Notes: a model not told the origin generated them from the sequence alone. A DNA stretch of 64,000 bases from Deinococcus budaensis (GCF_014201885.1 NZ_JACHFN010000002.1:310001-374000), one strand, 5' to 3'; counted from the stretch's first letter, positions 33,327-44,356 are shown. Numbers and translations are program-made.

Positions 33327-33442
33327 CCCATGCCCAGGTCGGCAGGTCCTCGCACAGCACCTCCGGCAGGTGGGTGTTCGAGGCGATCAGGAGGTGGCGG
33401 TAACGCGGTCGGCGGCGCTGGGCCGGGGCAGGCTAGCCGACC
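33327..33442. other. Short spacer after clpA
   Basis: No gene was found. On the minus strand one frame reads RYRHLLIASNTHLPEVLCED before stopping inside the end of clpA. It looks protein-like but has no start and may be chance or a relic. Confidence 0.25.
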
Positions 33443-34687
33443 TCACCCCGCCTCCACCCGCGCCGCCTGCCAGCGTCTGCGCAGCCGCACCGGCCTCAGG
33501 CCGTAGGCCGTGACGTAGCCGGGCAGGCGGCGCAGCCCTGGCAGGCCGTGCAGCACCCGCAGCAGGGCGGTGGGCACATGCAGCTGGGCGCCGGTATGCA
33601 CGCCCACCACCTCGCGCTCCTGGACGACCTGCTGGGCCTGGAGCAGGGCGATCTGCCACGCGCGGGTGCGCTGGACCCGGGCCAGGTGCCGGGGCCGCAG
33701 CCGCCCGGCGCGCAGCGGACCGCACAGGTGGTTGGCCGCCGCCACCGCGTCTTGCACGGCCATATTGATGCCCATTCCCCCGATGGGCGAGATGGGGTGG
33801 GCGGCGTCCCCGATCAGCAGCAGCCCCGGCCGCCACCAGCGCCGCACCCGCGCGACCTCGACGGCCAGCAGGTGCAGCTGGCGCCACTCGGTCAGCAGGT
33901 GGACCCGGCCAGCCAGCCAGGGAATCGTCTCGGCCACCGCCGCCCGGATGGGGCCGACCCCGCGTGCCCGCGCCTCGGCGTGGCTGCCCTTGCGGATGCT
34001 GTAGCCCACCTGCCAGCGCCCGCCGTGGTCGGTGGTCACGATGCAGTGCGGCCCGCCGAGGTGCAAGTCGATGCTGCCGCCTGGATCGTCCTCGTGGCGG
34101 GGCAGCGCGAACCACAGCACGTCCTGCCCCGGCGAGAGCCGCCGCAGGCTCAGGCCCGACAGCCCGCGCACCCGGGAAAAGCGGCCATCGGTGCCCACCG
34201 TCAGCGCGGCGGGGAGGTCACGCCGTTCTCCGGCCTGCCGGTAAACCACGCCCCGGACCTCGCCGCCCGCCTCCAGCAGCCCTTCCACCCGCGCGCCCAT
34301 CACCAGCCGGGCGTGCGGGTACCGGGCGAGTTCCGCCGCCAGGAACGTCAGGAAACGGGCCTGGGCCATCACCGTCAGGTAGGGGTAGGGGGTGCGCAGC
34401 CGCGAGAAGTCGGCGATCACCTGGGTGCGCCGGGGCGTGATGAAGCGTGCCCGGTGCGCCCGCGTGTGCGGCAGCCGCAGCAGCGGCGCGGCCAGCCCCA
34501 GGCCCGCGAGCAGTTCCATGATCGCCGGGTGCAGGGTGTCGCCCCGGAAGCTGCGCTCGAAGTCGCGGGCCGCTTCCAGCACCGTCACCGGGATGCCCTG
34601 CCGCGCCAGCAGCAGCGCCAGCACCATTCCCGCCGGACCTCCACCCACGATGCACACATCCTGCGGTCCAGAAGCCATGCGGGGCAT
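33443..34687 (-). CDS. FAD-dependent monooxygenase (aromatic hydroxylase type)
   Basis: A 414-residue flavoprotein of the p-hydroxybenzoate hydroxylase fold. The N-terminal dinucleotide loop is CIVGGGPAGMVLALLLARQG. A DGRFSRVR segment and GDAAHPISPIGGMGINMAVQDAV near residue 290 supply the DG and GD motifs that bind FAD. The substrate is unknown; relatives hydroxylate aromatic or polyketide compounds. Start codons at 34687 and 34678 are both in frame, and the first is given. No ribosome site is clear for either. Confidence 0.85.
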   Translation of the reverse strand: MPRMASGPQDVCIVGGGPAGMVLALLLARQGIPVTVLEAARDFERSFRGDTLHPAIMELLAGLGLAAPLLRLPHTRAHRARFITPRRTQVIADFSRLRTPYPYLTVMAQARFLTFLAAELARYPHARLVMGARVEGLLEAGGEVRGVVYRQAGERRDLPAALTVGTDGRFSRVRGLSGLSLRRLSPGQDVLWFALPRHEDDPGGSIDLHLGGPHCIVTTDHGGRWQVGYSIRKGSHAEARARGVGPIRAAVAETIPWLAGRVHLLTEWRQLHLLAVEVARVRRWWRPGLLLIGDAAHPISPIGGMGINMAVQDAVAAANHLCGPLRAGRLRPRHLARVQRTRAWQIALLQAQQVVQEREVVGVHTGAQLHVPTALLRVLHGLPGLRRLPGYVTAYGLRPVRLRRRWQAARVEAG

Positions 34688-34782
34688 TCTGCAAGGAACA
34701 GAGCGGAGAGGTTGTAGGGAATGCTGCGGGTCGGCGCGGGCCGCGAACCCCGGCGGCCCTCTCCGCCTCTGCTTTTGGTGTG

Positions 34783-35988
34783 CTATTTCAGGGTGTCCGG
34801 ATTGATGGTCTGGACCTTGGCCACCTGAAGCTGAAGCACATTGTCCAGCTTCATGACCAGCAGCCGGGAACGCTGCCGCTCGCCCGTGGCGGTAAACCCG
34901 ATGGCCCCGGTGACCGTGACGCATTTGGAAGCGTCGAGGTCAAAGCAGGCGGGCAGGTTGACCTTGCGCACCGCGGCGCTGACCTGGGCGCGGGTGGGCA
35001 GGTCCTTGCCGCCCGCCGCCCGGATGGCCGAGAGCAGGGTGGTGGCGGCGTCGTAGGCGTACACGGCCAGCCCCTCCGGCCGGGTCTTGTAGGCGGCCTG
35101 ATAGCGCTCGCTGAATGACAGGCTGTTGGTAAAGGCGCTCACCGGCCCGAACACGGTGGTGTAGACGACGCCCGCTCCAGCGATGCCCGCCTGCTGCACG
35201 AACTTCACGGAATCCAGGCCGTCGCCGCCCATAAACGTCGTGGTCACGCCCGCGGCCCGCAGCGCCTTGACCAGCTCGGCCCCGGTATCGTAGGTACCGC
35301 CGAAGTACACCACCTCCGCCCCGCTCGCCTTGACCTTTTTCACCACGTCCGCGATCTGGGCCGAGGTCGAGACGCCCACGTAGGCAGGCACCGCCACCTT
35401 GCGCTTTTTCAGCGTTCCCATCAGGATCTTGCTCAGGCCGTTGCCGTACGCCGTGTTGTCGGAAATCACGAACACGGACGCCGCCTTCAGTTCGTCGGCG
35501 ATGTAGTTCGCGGCCGCCACCCCCTGCGCGCCGTCCGGGGCGACCACGCGGCTGAAGTGGCTCCAGCCGTGGTCGGTGAGCAGATCGTTGGTGCTGCCGG
35601 GCGAGATCAGGGCGAGTCTGGAAGCCGCGAAATTCTGTGCCAGCACATTGGAGACGCTGGAGTTAAAGGCGCCGACCACCCCCAGGACGCTCTTGTCGGC
35701 CACGATCTTCTTCGCCAGCGGTCCGGCGACGGTCGCGGACGCCTGATCGTCGTAGGGCACCAGCACCAGCTCATGCCCCAGCGCCCTGAAGGCGGCCGCC
35801 TGCTCCGTGACCGCCAGCTCGGCCCCGCGCCTCATCTCGCTGCCGAAGCCGCTCACGTCGCCGCTCATGGGGCCGACCACCGCGACCCTGATGGTGGCCG
35901 CCTGCGCGCTTCCAGCCGCCAGCCCGGCCAGCAGCAGCATGGCAACGGCCCGGCGCCTGCCGCCCTCCCTCCTGATTCGGTTTTGCAT
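34783..35988 (-). CDS. Branched-chain amino acid type ABC transporter substrate-binding protein
   Basis: A 401-residue periplasmic binding protein of the LivJ type. A signal peptide covers about residues 1-30 ([20 protein letters not shown], cleaved before ATIRVAVVG). [22 protein letters not shown], then [30 protein letters not shown] and [20 protein letters not shown] are typical of the leucine/amide-binding family. No permease or ATPase genes are beside it, so its transporter is encoded elsewhere. ACGTTA on the plus strand (35994-35999) is the -10 of a leaderless message five bases before the ATG. Confidence 0.92.
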   Translation of the reverse strand: MQNRIRREGGRRRAVAMLLLAGLAAGSAQAATIRVAVVGPMSGDVSGFGSEMRRGAELAVTEQAAAFRALGHELVLVPYDDQASATVAGPLAKKIVADKSVLGVVGAFNSSVSNVLAQNFAASRLALISPGSTNDLLTDHGWSHFSRVVAPDGAQGVAAANYIADELKAASVFVISDNTAYGNGLSKILMGTLKKRKVAVPAYVGVSTSAQIADVVKKVKASGAEVVYFGGTYDTGAELVKALRAAGVTTTFMGGDGLDSVKFVQQAGIAGAGVVYTTVFGPVSAFTNSLSFSERYQAAYKTRPEGLAVYAYDAATTLLSAIRAAGGKDLPTRAQVSAAVRKVNLPACFDLDASKCVTVTGAIGFTATGERQRSRLLVMKLDNVLQLQVAKVQTINPDTLK

Positions 35989-36138
35989 AATCCACGTTAC
36001 CCAGGATGAATAACAGCGCTCTTACACCCCCCGGAAGCGGCGGACGGCCCGGAACGCGGCCCCGGGGGTGCCCGAGGATTGGGAGGCCTTTAGCTGTCCG
36101 GGGTACAGCGGGGGCGGCCCGGCTCCTACCCTGCGGCC

Positions 36139-36450
36139 ATGTCCTTCCCGGCTGCGTTGACCCTTTCCGGCATCCGCCTCTACCAGCGCCACATCTCGCC
36201 GCGCAAGGGCTTTTCCTGCGCGCACGCGGCGCTGCACGGCGGCGAGTCGTGCTCGGCGGCAGTCGCCCGCATCGTGCGCGAGGACGGCCTGAGGAAAGGC
36301 CGCGCCCGCATCGCCGCCCGCTTCGGCGCGTGCCGCCGCGCCCACAACGTGCTGCACGCCGGATCACCACTGGCCTTCGGGACCGCCGGGCCGAGGGTGC
36401 GCGGCGTATGCTGCTGCGGGCCGATTCCCATTCCGATCCGCTGCGGATAA
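36139..36450 (+). CDS. yidD: Membrane protein insertion efficiency factor YidD
   Basis: A 103-residue cysteine-rich protein. The family core is GIRLYQRHISPRKGFSCAHAALHGGESCSAAVARIV, with paired cysteines after the ISP motif, and a C-terminal CCCGP cluster. YidD aids YidC in inserting membrane proteins and sits at the inner membrane face. TACCCT at 36127-36132 lies six bases before the ATG. Its TAA is four bases from the end of a convergent gene. Confidence 0.8.
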   Translation: MSFPAALTLSGIRLYQRHISPRKGFSCAHAALHGGESCSAAVARIVREDGLRKGRARIAARFGACRRAHNVLHAGSPLAFGTAGPRVRGVCCCGPIPIPIRCG

Positions 36451-36454
36451 GCAC

Positions 36455-36991
36455 TCAGGGCAGACGCTTGAAGGCTTGTGGATACAAGATCACCAGCCCC
36501 TCAGCGTCTACAGCAAGGTCGTTGCCGTACCCCGTCTCCAGATTCTCGTAGTGGTAGGTGTCCTCCCCTGTGCGGGTGTAACGCTGTCGGGTAGGACGCA
36601 ACACGAGTGAAGGCACGTCAATCCACACGGCCAGCAGTTCCCGGTTCTCTCCCACTCGCAAGCCTAAACGGCGCAGGGAAAGCGTGTTCGTGAAGGGTGT
36701 CGCGCGGAGGTCTATATCGGTGCAGCCGTGCAAATCGGGGAGCAGCCTTCCTTCAGCGTCGGTCCACTCACCATGCTTGGTACGGGCGAGGCCCAAGTGC
36801 CGTCCGTCCGTTAGATCACAGCGCAGGTCGAGGGGGAAGCCAGCACGGTCGACCTCCAGCTCGTACTGCAAGGTGTAGGGCTGCCCTTCGGCAAGACCGA
36901 TGACTGCTGCTTTCGCCGAGGCCCAGGGCATCAGCCGCAGGTGTTCCAGGCTGGGCCGTTGGGGATTGAGACCGCGCCAGACAAGATGCAT
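36455..36991 (-). CDS. Putative glycolipid-binding domain protein (DUF1089 type)
   Basis: A 178-residue protein opening MHLVWRGLNPQRPSLEHLRLM and continuing PYTLQYELEVDRAGFPLDLRC, the hallmark of the putative glycolipid-binding family, with LPDLHGCTDIDLRATPFTNTL near the middle. The function is not established in the family. The ATG at 36991 is chosen because the homology starts there. Its coding sequence is visibly lower in GC than its neighbours, with codons such as TTA-complement and AGA-type use, which suggests possible acquisition. Confidence 0.78.
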   Translation of the reverse strand: MHLVWRGLNPQRPSLEHLRLMPWASAKAAVIGLAEGQPYTLQYELEVDRAGFPLDLRCDLTDGRHLGLARTKHGEWTDAEGRLLPDLHGCTDIDLRATPFTNTLSLRRLGLRVGENRELLAVWIDVPSLVLRPTRQRYTRTGEDTYHYENLETGYGNDLAVDAEGLVILYPQAFKRLP

Positions 36992-37051
36992 GGGGCGAGC
37001 GTATCTTGCTGTCAGGCTCGGAGCTTCGTTCTGACCCATCACACGCTCTCT

Positions 37052-37609
37052 ATGACCCTCCAGATCCGCCCCGCCACGCCCGCCGACGCGGCCTTTGCCG
37101 CACCGCTGATTCAGGCGACCATCGGCGCCATCGGGTACGCGCTGACCGGCGAGGCCGAGGACGAAGGGGCGGCGCGGGTCATCGCCCACTTTTTCGCGCA
37201 GCCGGGCAACCGCCTCAGCGCCGAGAACACGCTGCTGCTGGAAGAAGGCGGGGAGCCGCTGGGCCTGGCCGTCCTCTATCCCGGCGACCGGGCGGAGGCG
37301 CTGGACGAACCGTTCCGGCGGCGGCTGCGCGCCCTGGGCCTGCCGGACCGCACCGAGCCGGAGGCCACGCCCGGCGAGCTGTACCTCGACACGCTGGCGG
37401 TGGCGCCCCCGGCGCGTGGGCGGGGGCTGGGGGGGCGGTTGCTGGAAGCGGGGGTGGCGCGGGCCGTGGCCCTGGGGCTGCCCCGGGTGGGCCTGCTGGT
37501 CGAGGACGGCAATCCGGCGGCCCGGCTGTATGCCCGGCACGGCTTCGTGGCGACCGGGCCGCGCCGGGTGGCGGGAAAGGTCTACACCCATCTGGCGCGG
37601 CCTGCCTGA
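37052..37609 (+). CDS. GNAT family acetyltransferase
   Basis: A 185-residue N-acetyltransferase. The acetyl-CoA loop is ARGRGLGGRLLEAGVARAVALG near residue 120, preceded by the beta-4 strand ELYLDTLAVAPP and followed by LLVEDGNPAARLYARHGFVATG. The substrate is unknown. The ATG at 37052 follows a CACGCT hexamer closely. It reads divergently from the glycolipid-binding gene and may share a message with the acetyltransferase after it (49-base gap). Confidence 0.85.
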   Translation: MTLQIRPATPADAAFAAPLIQATIGAIGYALTGEAEDEGAARVIAHFFAQPGNRLSAENTLLLEEGGEPLGLAVLYPGDRAEALDEPFRRRLRALGLPDRTEPEATPGELYLDTLAVAPPARGRGLGGRLLEAGVARAVALGLPRVGLLVEDGNPAARLYARHGFVATGPRRVAGKVYTHLARPA

Positions 37610-37658
37610 ACTTTTCTCAACCCCCCCCTGCCCAGGCTTCCCTGCCCACTCTGCCATC

Positions 37659-38234
37659 ATGCCCGGCGTGACCCCCTCCCCTCCTCCCCTCTCCCTGGTC
37701 TCGCTGCGCGACCGCCGCCCCGAGGACCTGCCCACCCTGCGGCGCTGGCTGACCGATCCGGGGGCCGAGTGGCGCCGCTGGGACGCGCCGTACTTTCACG
37801 CGCAGACGACCACCCGGACCATGCAGGCCTACGTGGAGGGGCTGACAGGCAGCCCGCCGGACCCCGACGAGCAGGTGATCGACGTGGACGGCGCCTGCGT
37901 GGGCATGGTCAACCGCTCGGAGGAGGCGCCGGAGGGCGGCGGCTGGTGGGACCTGGGCATCCTGATCTACGACCCGGCGTGGTGGGGCGGCGGCGTGGGC
38001 ACGCGGGCGCTCGCGCTGTGGGTGCAGGACACCCTGGACTGGACGGACGCCCACGTCCTGACCGTGACCACCTGGGGCGGCAACCTCCGCATGATTCGTG
38101 CCGCAGAGCGCCTGGGCTTTCGCGAGTGCGCGCGGGTGCGCGAGGCCCGGGTGGTGGAGGGACAGCGCTACGACAGCGTGCGGCTCGACCTGCTGCGCGG
38201 CGAATGGACCGGGGGCAGCCGGGTGGACCAGTAG
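37659..38234 (+). CDS. GNAT family acetyltransferase (RimJ/RimL type)
   Basis: A 191-residue acetyltransferase of the RimJ/RimL group. LRDRRPEDLPTLRRWLTDPGAEWRRWDAPYF opens the fold, GGWWDLGILIYDPAWWGGGVGTRALALWVQ holds the acetyl-CoA loop, and LTVTTWGGNLRMIRAAERLGFRECARVREA closes it. Substrates in this group include ribosomal proteins and small molecules. CACTCT lies six bases before the ATG at 37659. Its stop codon falls inside the -10 hexamer that serves the next gene. Confidence 0.85.
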   Translation: MPGVTPSPPPLSLVSLRDRRPEDLPTLRRWLTDPGAEWRRWDAPYFHAQTTTRTMQAYVEGLTGSPPDPDEQVIDVDGACVGMVNRSEEAPEGGGWWDLGILIYDPAWWGGGVGTRALALWVQDTLDWTDAHVLTVTTWGGNLRMIRAAERLGFRECARVREARVVEGQRYDSVRLDLLRGEWTGGSRVDQ

Positions 38235-38243
38235 GCTGGGGGC

Positions 38244-38294
38244 ATGGCCTTTTCCCGTCCCTGCCCGCCGCCCGCCGTCAGGGCAGAGCCGTGA
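38244..38294 (+). CDS. Candidate leaderless upstream ORF (16 aa)
   Basis: TAGGCT at 38232-38237 is followed after six bases by an ATG that opens MAFSRPCPPPAVRAEP. The TGA overlaps the GTG start of the next gene by four bases (GTGA). The arrangement implies that the downstream GTG is reached by ribosomes finishing this frame. A CPPP stretch lies in the middle, where ribosomes may slow. Confidence 0.5.
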   Translation: MAFSRPCPPPAVRAEP

Positions 38295-38896
38295 AGAAAG
38301 GCCAGCAGGAAACGCCCCGGCCCAGCGGTCCCAAACCGCTCACGCCGCCCGGTTTTCTGGCGACCCAGGACCTCAAGGAACGCGGCTGGACGCCGGGGCT
38401 GATCCGCAAGTTCCTGGGCGAGCACGACGACACCCGGCCCAACGGCCTGAAGATGGGCCGCCGCCGCCTTCCGCCCGTCAAGCTCTACCGCGAGCAACGG
38501 GTCCTCGACGCCGAGCGCGAGGAGACTTTCCTGGTAGCCCAGGCCCGCGCCGCCGACGCCCGTGAGCGGGCCGAACGTGCCCGCGAGGCGCGGGCGGCGA
38601 AACGGGCCACCCTGCTGGAAGCCGCCGCCGAGCGTTACGTGCCCGTCATCCACCCTGAGCCGCTCCGCAAAGGCGCGGTGCGCAAGGCCCGCGAGCCGTA
38701 CCTGCCGGGGTTGGAAGGCACCCTCGCGCACCTGCTGGGGGAACTGGACCAGGTCACCCCGCGCGAGGAAGCCGCGCTCCGCGCCCGGCTGCTGGAGCGG
38801 CTGCATGAGGCCCTGGCCGCCGCCTATCCCTGGTACCCCGCCCCCCACGCGGCGCAGGCCAAGGCCAGCGACTGGCGCGAGTGGGACTGGGATTAG
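38291..38896 (+). CDS. Uncharacterised Arg/Ala-rich protein
   Basis: A 201-residue basic helical protein. It opens with KKGQQETPRPSGPKPLTPPGFLATQDLKERGWTPGLIRKFLG, has a long charged helix (LVAQARAADARERAERAREARAAKRA) near 85-110, and ends SDWREWDWD. It may bind nucleic acid, but no family is recognised. The GTG start overlaps an upstream short frame rather than having its own ribosome site, which is the main reason for choosing it. Confidence 0.6.
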   Translation: MKKGQQETPRPSGPKPLTPPGFLATQDLKERGWTPGLIRKFLGEHDDTRPNGLKMGRRRLPPVKLYREQRVLDAEREETFLVAQARAADARERAERAREARAAKRATLLEAAAERYVPVIHPEPLRKGAVRKAREPYLPGLEGTLAHLLGELDQVTPREEAALRARLLERLHEALAAAYPWYPAPHAAQAKASDWREWDWD

Positions 38897-39039
38897 CGGC
38901 AGGGCCAGGGGGCCACAGCCCCGCCCGGCCCCGCGACCTCCCTGGAAGCCGCCTGGAGAGCGCCAGAAGGGCGCCCCCCCAAAGAGGAGCGCCCCGCGCG
39001 GCCCGCCGGAAGGTGACGGCTTCCCGGAAGCCCTGGGAC

Positions 39040-40356
<1,317 letters not shown>

Positions 40357-40450
40357 GTCCCCAGGATAGGGCGCGGGCGTGAACCCCATTTGAGGCCGAA
40401 GTCACGGCCCCGCACCGATGCTGGGGCGCAGGCGCGGGGCGCACGCCCCC

Positions 40451-40468
40451 CATGAAGAATCCTTCATG
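40451..40468 (+). promoter_or_regulatory. Inverted repeat CATGAAG-AATC-CTTCATG ahead of ftsE
   Basis: A perfect 7-4-7 inverted repeat covering the position of the ftsE -35 region, about 20 bases before TATGCT at 40488-40493. It resembles a dimeric repressor site. It lies between ftsE and the divergent CtpA gene, so it could act on either. The regulator is unknown. Confidence 0.45.
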
Positions 40469-40504
40469 TTCCGGTGGAGGGCTGGGCTATGCTGACCCGC
40501 GAGC

Positions 40505-40579
40505 ATGACGCCCCTGACCGTTTCGCCGCGCTGCGCCGCGCTCCTCCGAAGCCCTGTGCCCGGGGGGTGCGGCGCATGA
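40505..40579 (+). CDS. Candidate leaderless upstream ORF of ftsE (24 aa)
   Basis: ATG at 40505 follows TATGCT (40488-40493) by 11 bases. It opens a 24-codon frame beginning MTPLTVSPRCAALLRSPVPG and ends in TGA at 40577-40579, overlapping the ftsE ATG (40576) as ATGA. Ribosomes ending this frame would sit on the ftsE start. An alternative reading is an in-frame N-terminal extension of ftsE from ATG 40489, less likely because FtsE homology starts at 40576. Confidence 0.4.
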   Translation: MTPLTVSPRCAALLRSPVPGGCGA

Positions 40580-41259
40580 TTCAGTTTCGCCATGTGACGC
40601 TGGAGTACCCCGTGACGCGCACGCTGGCGCTCGACGACCTGAGCCTTCAGGTGGACAAGGGCGAATTCGTGTACCTGGTCGGGCACTCGGGCGCGGGCAA
40701 GAGCAGTTTCATGAACCTGGTGCTCAAGCGGGCGCTGCCCACCCGGGGCGAGGTGCGGGTGGCGGGAGAACCGCTGACGCGCTACCGGGGCCGCCGCACC
40801 GCGCTGCTGCGCCGCCGGATCGGCACCGTCTTTCAGGACAACCTCTTGCTCGACCACCTCAGCGCCCACGACAACGTCGCCTTTACCCTGCGCGTGACCA
40901 GCGTGCCGCAGCGCGAGTGGGCCGGGCGGGTGGGCGCGGCGCTGCGCACGGTGGGCCTGGAACACAAGAAGCAGGCCCTCCCGGTGCAGCTCTCGCAGGG
41001 CGAGCAGCAGCGGGTCGCCATCGCCCGCGCCATCGTGGCCGACCCGCCGCTGCTGCTGGCCGACGAACCGACCGGCAACCTCGACCCCGACCACAGCCGC
41101 GAGGTGCTGCGGGTGCTGCAACACGTCAACCTGCGCGGCACCACCGTGGTCGTCGCGACCCACGCCCGCGACCTGGTGGAGACCTTTCGCCACCGCACCC
41201 TGACCCTGCGCCGGGGCCAACTCGTGCGCGACGACCCCGCCGGGGGCTACTCGCTGTGA
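40576..41259 (+). CDS. ftsE: FtsE, cell-division ABC ATPase
   Basis: A 227-residue ATP-binding protein. It opens MIQFRHVTLEYPVTRTLALDDLSLQV, has Walker [10 protein letters not shown] near residue 38, the LSQGEQQRVAIARAIV signature near 140, and Walker B LLLADEPTGNLDPD. With FtsX it forms a complex that recruits and activates cell-wall hydrolases at the septum. The next genes, ftsX and an EnvC-like protein, are exactly that partner set. The start overlaps a short upstream frame. Confidence 0.95.
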   Translation: MIQFRHVTLEYPVTRTLALDDLSLQVDKGEFVYLVGHSGAGKSSFMNLVLKRALPTRGEVRVAGEPLTRYRGRRTALLRRRIGTVFQDNLLLDHLSAHDNVAFTLRVTSVPQREWAGRVGAALRTVGLEHKKQALPVQLSQGEQQRVAIARAIVADPPLLLADEPTGNLDPDHSREVLRVLQHVNLRGTTVVVATHARDLVETFRHRTLTLRRGQLVRDDPAGGYSL

Positions 41260-41272
41260 GGAGCGTGGCCCC

Positions 41273-42136
<864 letters not shown>

Positions 42137-42167
42137 GCCGGCTGCGGCTGCCCCCGAGGACCGCGCC

Positions 42168-43874
42168 GTGAAGCTCGCCGGGCCGCGCTGGCCCGCCCTG
42201 GTGCTGCTCTCGGCGGCGCTGCTGGCGGGCGCGCAGAGCACCAGCCAGCGGCTTCAGGAGTTGCAGCGCGAGTTGCAGGGCCAGCGTCAGGCCAGCGCCG
42301 AGCAGGGCCGGGAGCTGGAGAGGCTGCGCCGCAACATCCAGAACCTCTCGGCGCAGGGGCGGCGCACGCTGGCGCGGCTCGACACGCTGGCGGGGGGGGT
42401 CGCCGATCTGGAAAACGAGACGGCGAGGCTGGGGGCACGGGTCGCCCTGGCCGAGCGCCAGCTGGCCGACACGACCTCGCAGGGCCGGGTCACGCAGGCG
42501 CGCGTGACGCGGCTTCAGGGCGACGTGCGCGAGCTGCTGGGCGCCCTCTACCGCGAGCGCAGCGGCCGTTACCTCCAGCTGCTGTCGCAGGCGAGCAGCC
42601 TGTCGGACCTCCTGATCCGGCTGAACTACGCCAACATCGCCGGGCAGTACAACGTCGAGGTGACGCGGACCCTGCGCGCCGAGGTCCAGACCCTGGAAAC
42701 GCAGCGCACCCGGCAGGCGCAGCAGGCGGCCGACCTCCAGCGCCTCCAGACCGAGCGGGTGGCGAAGCTGGAGCAGCTGCGTGACCGCCGCGCCGAGCAG
42801 ACACGGCTGCTGGCAAGCCTGCGCCGCAGCGAGCAGGGGCAGCGCACCCTGGCCGCCCGCACCCGGGCCGAGCAGGCCCTGACCGCCCGCACCATCGACG
42901 AACTGGTGGGCGCCGTCGTCAAGGAACGTGCCCGGCTGGAAGCCGAGCGCAAGCGCCGCCTGGAGGAAGAACGCAAGCGCCGCGAGGCCGAGCTGCGCCG
43001 CATCCGCGAGGCCCAGGAACGCGCCCGCAAGGAGGCCGAGCGCCTGGCCCGCATCCGGGCGGAGCAGGAACGCCAGGCCCGGATTCAGGCAGAACGCGAA
43101 AGGCAGGCCCGGATTCGCGCCGAGCAGGAGCGGCAGGCCCGCATCCGCGCCGAGCAGGCCCGCCAGGCCGAACTCGCGCGGCAGCGGGCGCTGGCCGCCG
43201 CCCAGGCCCAGGCGCGCGCGCAGGCCCAGGCGGAGGCGCAGGCCCGTGCCCGGGCGCTCGCGCAGGCCCAGCAGGCGCAGGCCAGAGCGCAGGCCGAGGC
43301 ACGCGCCCGCGCCCAGGCCGAAGCGCAGGCCAGGGCCGCCGCCGAGGCCCAGGCGGCCCGCGACCGCGCTGCCCGTGAAGCCGCCGCCGCCGCGCAGCGT
43401 CAGCGCCAGACCCAGCTTCAGCAGGAGCAGGCGGCCCTCCAGGCGCGCGAGACGCAGGTCGAGCAGGCGGCGGCCCAGGCCGCGCAGGACCTCGCGCCGC
43501 TGCCCGCCGCCAGCGGTCCGCTGGGTTTTCCGCTGCCCGGCGGCAGCGTGGCCCAGCCTTATGGGGCGAACGGCGCCCAGTGGAGCGTGCTTCAGGGCGC
43601 CGAGGGCGGGCAGGCGGTCGCGGCTCTCGACGGCAACGTGATCGCCACGACCTACTACGCCAGCCTGGGCTGGGTCGTCCTGCTCGACCACGGCCCGACC
43701 GTGACCGCCTATTTCGGGTTGCAGGACGCGCAGGTGCAGGTCGGCGCGCGGGTGGGCCGGGGCACTCCGCTGGGCACCGTCGGCGGCAGCCCGATCTTCG
43801 GCCCCGGGCGGATGGCCTTTCAGGTCAACAGCGTGAGCGGCGGCGCGCGCAGGCCGGTGCCGCCGCCGTTCTGA
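42168..43874 (+). CDS. EnvC-like coiled-coil protein with degenerate LytM (M23) domain
   Basis: A 568-residue exported protein. The signal peptide (LAGPRWPALVLLSAALLAGAQS) is followed by a coiled coil to about 260. A very Arg/Glu/Gln/Ala-rich stretch with repeats of the type RIRAEQERQA runs to about 430, and a LytM-like domain fills the C-terminus. That domain keeps WVVLLDHGPTVTAYFGL but lacks the His and Asp of active M23 peptidases (QVN stands where HFEV would be), as in EnvC, which only activates amidases. The GTG at 42168 follows ftsX by 31 bases. A C-rich spacer and the rpsP promoter follow. Confidence 0.88.
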   Translation: MKLAGPRWPALVLLSAALLAGAQSTSQRLQELQRELQGQRQASAEQGRELERLRRNIQNLSAQGRRTLARLDTLAGGVADLENETARLGARVALAERQLADTTSQGRVTQARVTRLQGDVRELLGALYRERSGRYLQLLSQASSLSDLLIRLNYANIAGQYNVEVTRTLRAEVQTLETQRTRQAQQAADLQRLQTERVAKLEQLRDRRAEQTRLLASLRRSEQGQRTLAARTRAEQALTARTIDELVGAVVKERARLEAERKRRLEEERKRREAELRRIREAQERARKEAERLARIRAEQERQARIQAERERQARIRAEQERQARIRAEQARQAELARQRALAAAQAQARAQAQAEAQARARALAQAQQAQARAQAEARARAQAEAQARAAAEAQAARDRAAREAAAAAQRQRQTQLQQEQAALQARETQVEQAAAQAAQDLAPLPAASGPLGFPLPGGSVAQPYGANGAQWSVLQGAEGGQAVAALDGNVIATTYYASLGWVVLLDHGPTVTAYFGLQDAQVQVGARVGRGTPLGTVGGSPIFGPGRMAFQVNSVSGGARRPVPPPF

Positions 43875-43961
43875 GGGGACCTGTGGGGGGCGGCCCGACC
43901 GTGTGGCCCGCCCGCGTGACCTGTAGCTGGCAGAGGGCGCAGCGCAGGCCCGCCCTTCCCC

Positions 43962-43990
43962 TTGCTCCTCCCCCCCACCTCTGCTACTCT
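43962..43990 (+). promoter_or_regulatory. Promoter of the rpsP operon
   Basis: TTGCTC at 43962-43967 and TACTCT at 43985-43990 are spaced by 17 bases. Transcription should start near 43997, giving a leader of about 90 bases before rpsP. Confidence 0.65.
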
Positions 43991-43992
43991 CC

Positions 43993-44043
<51 letters not shown>

Positions 44044-44086
44044 GCGGGAACAGACCCTCACCACCCCCAACCCGAGGTTTTTTGTC

Positions 44087-44335
<249 letters not shown>

Positions 44336-44356
44336 GCGCGGCCGCAAACACCAGAG

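Noticed and set aside
40489..40575. N-terminal extension of FtsE from ATG 40489
   Set aside because: The ATG is part of the TATGCT -10 element, and FtsE homology begins at 40576.
43040..43390. DNA repeat array
   Set aside because: It is the coding sequence of the Arg/Glu/Gln/Ala-rich coiled coil in the EnvC-like protein.
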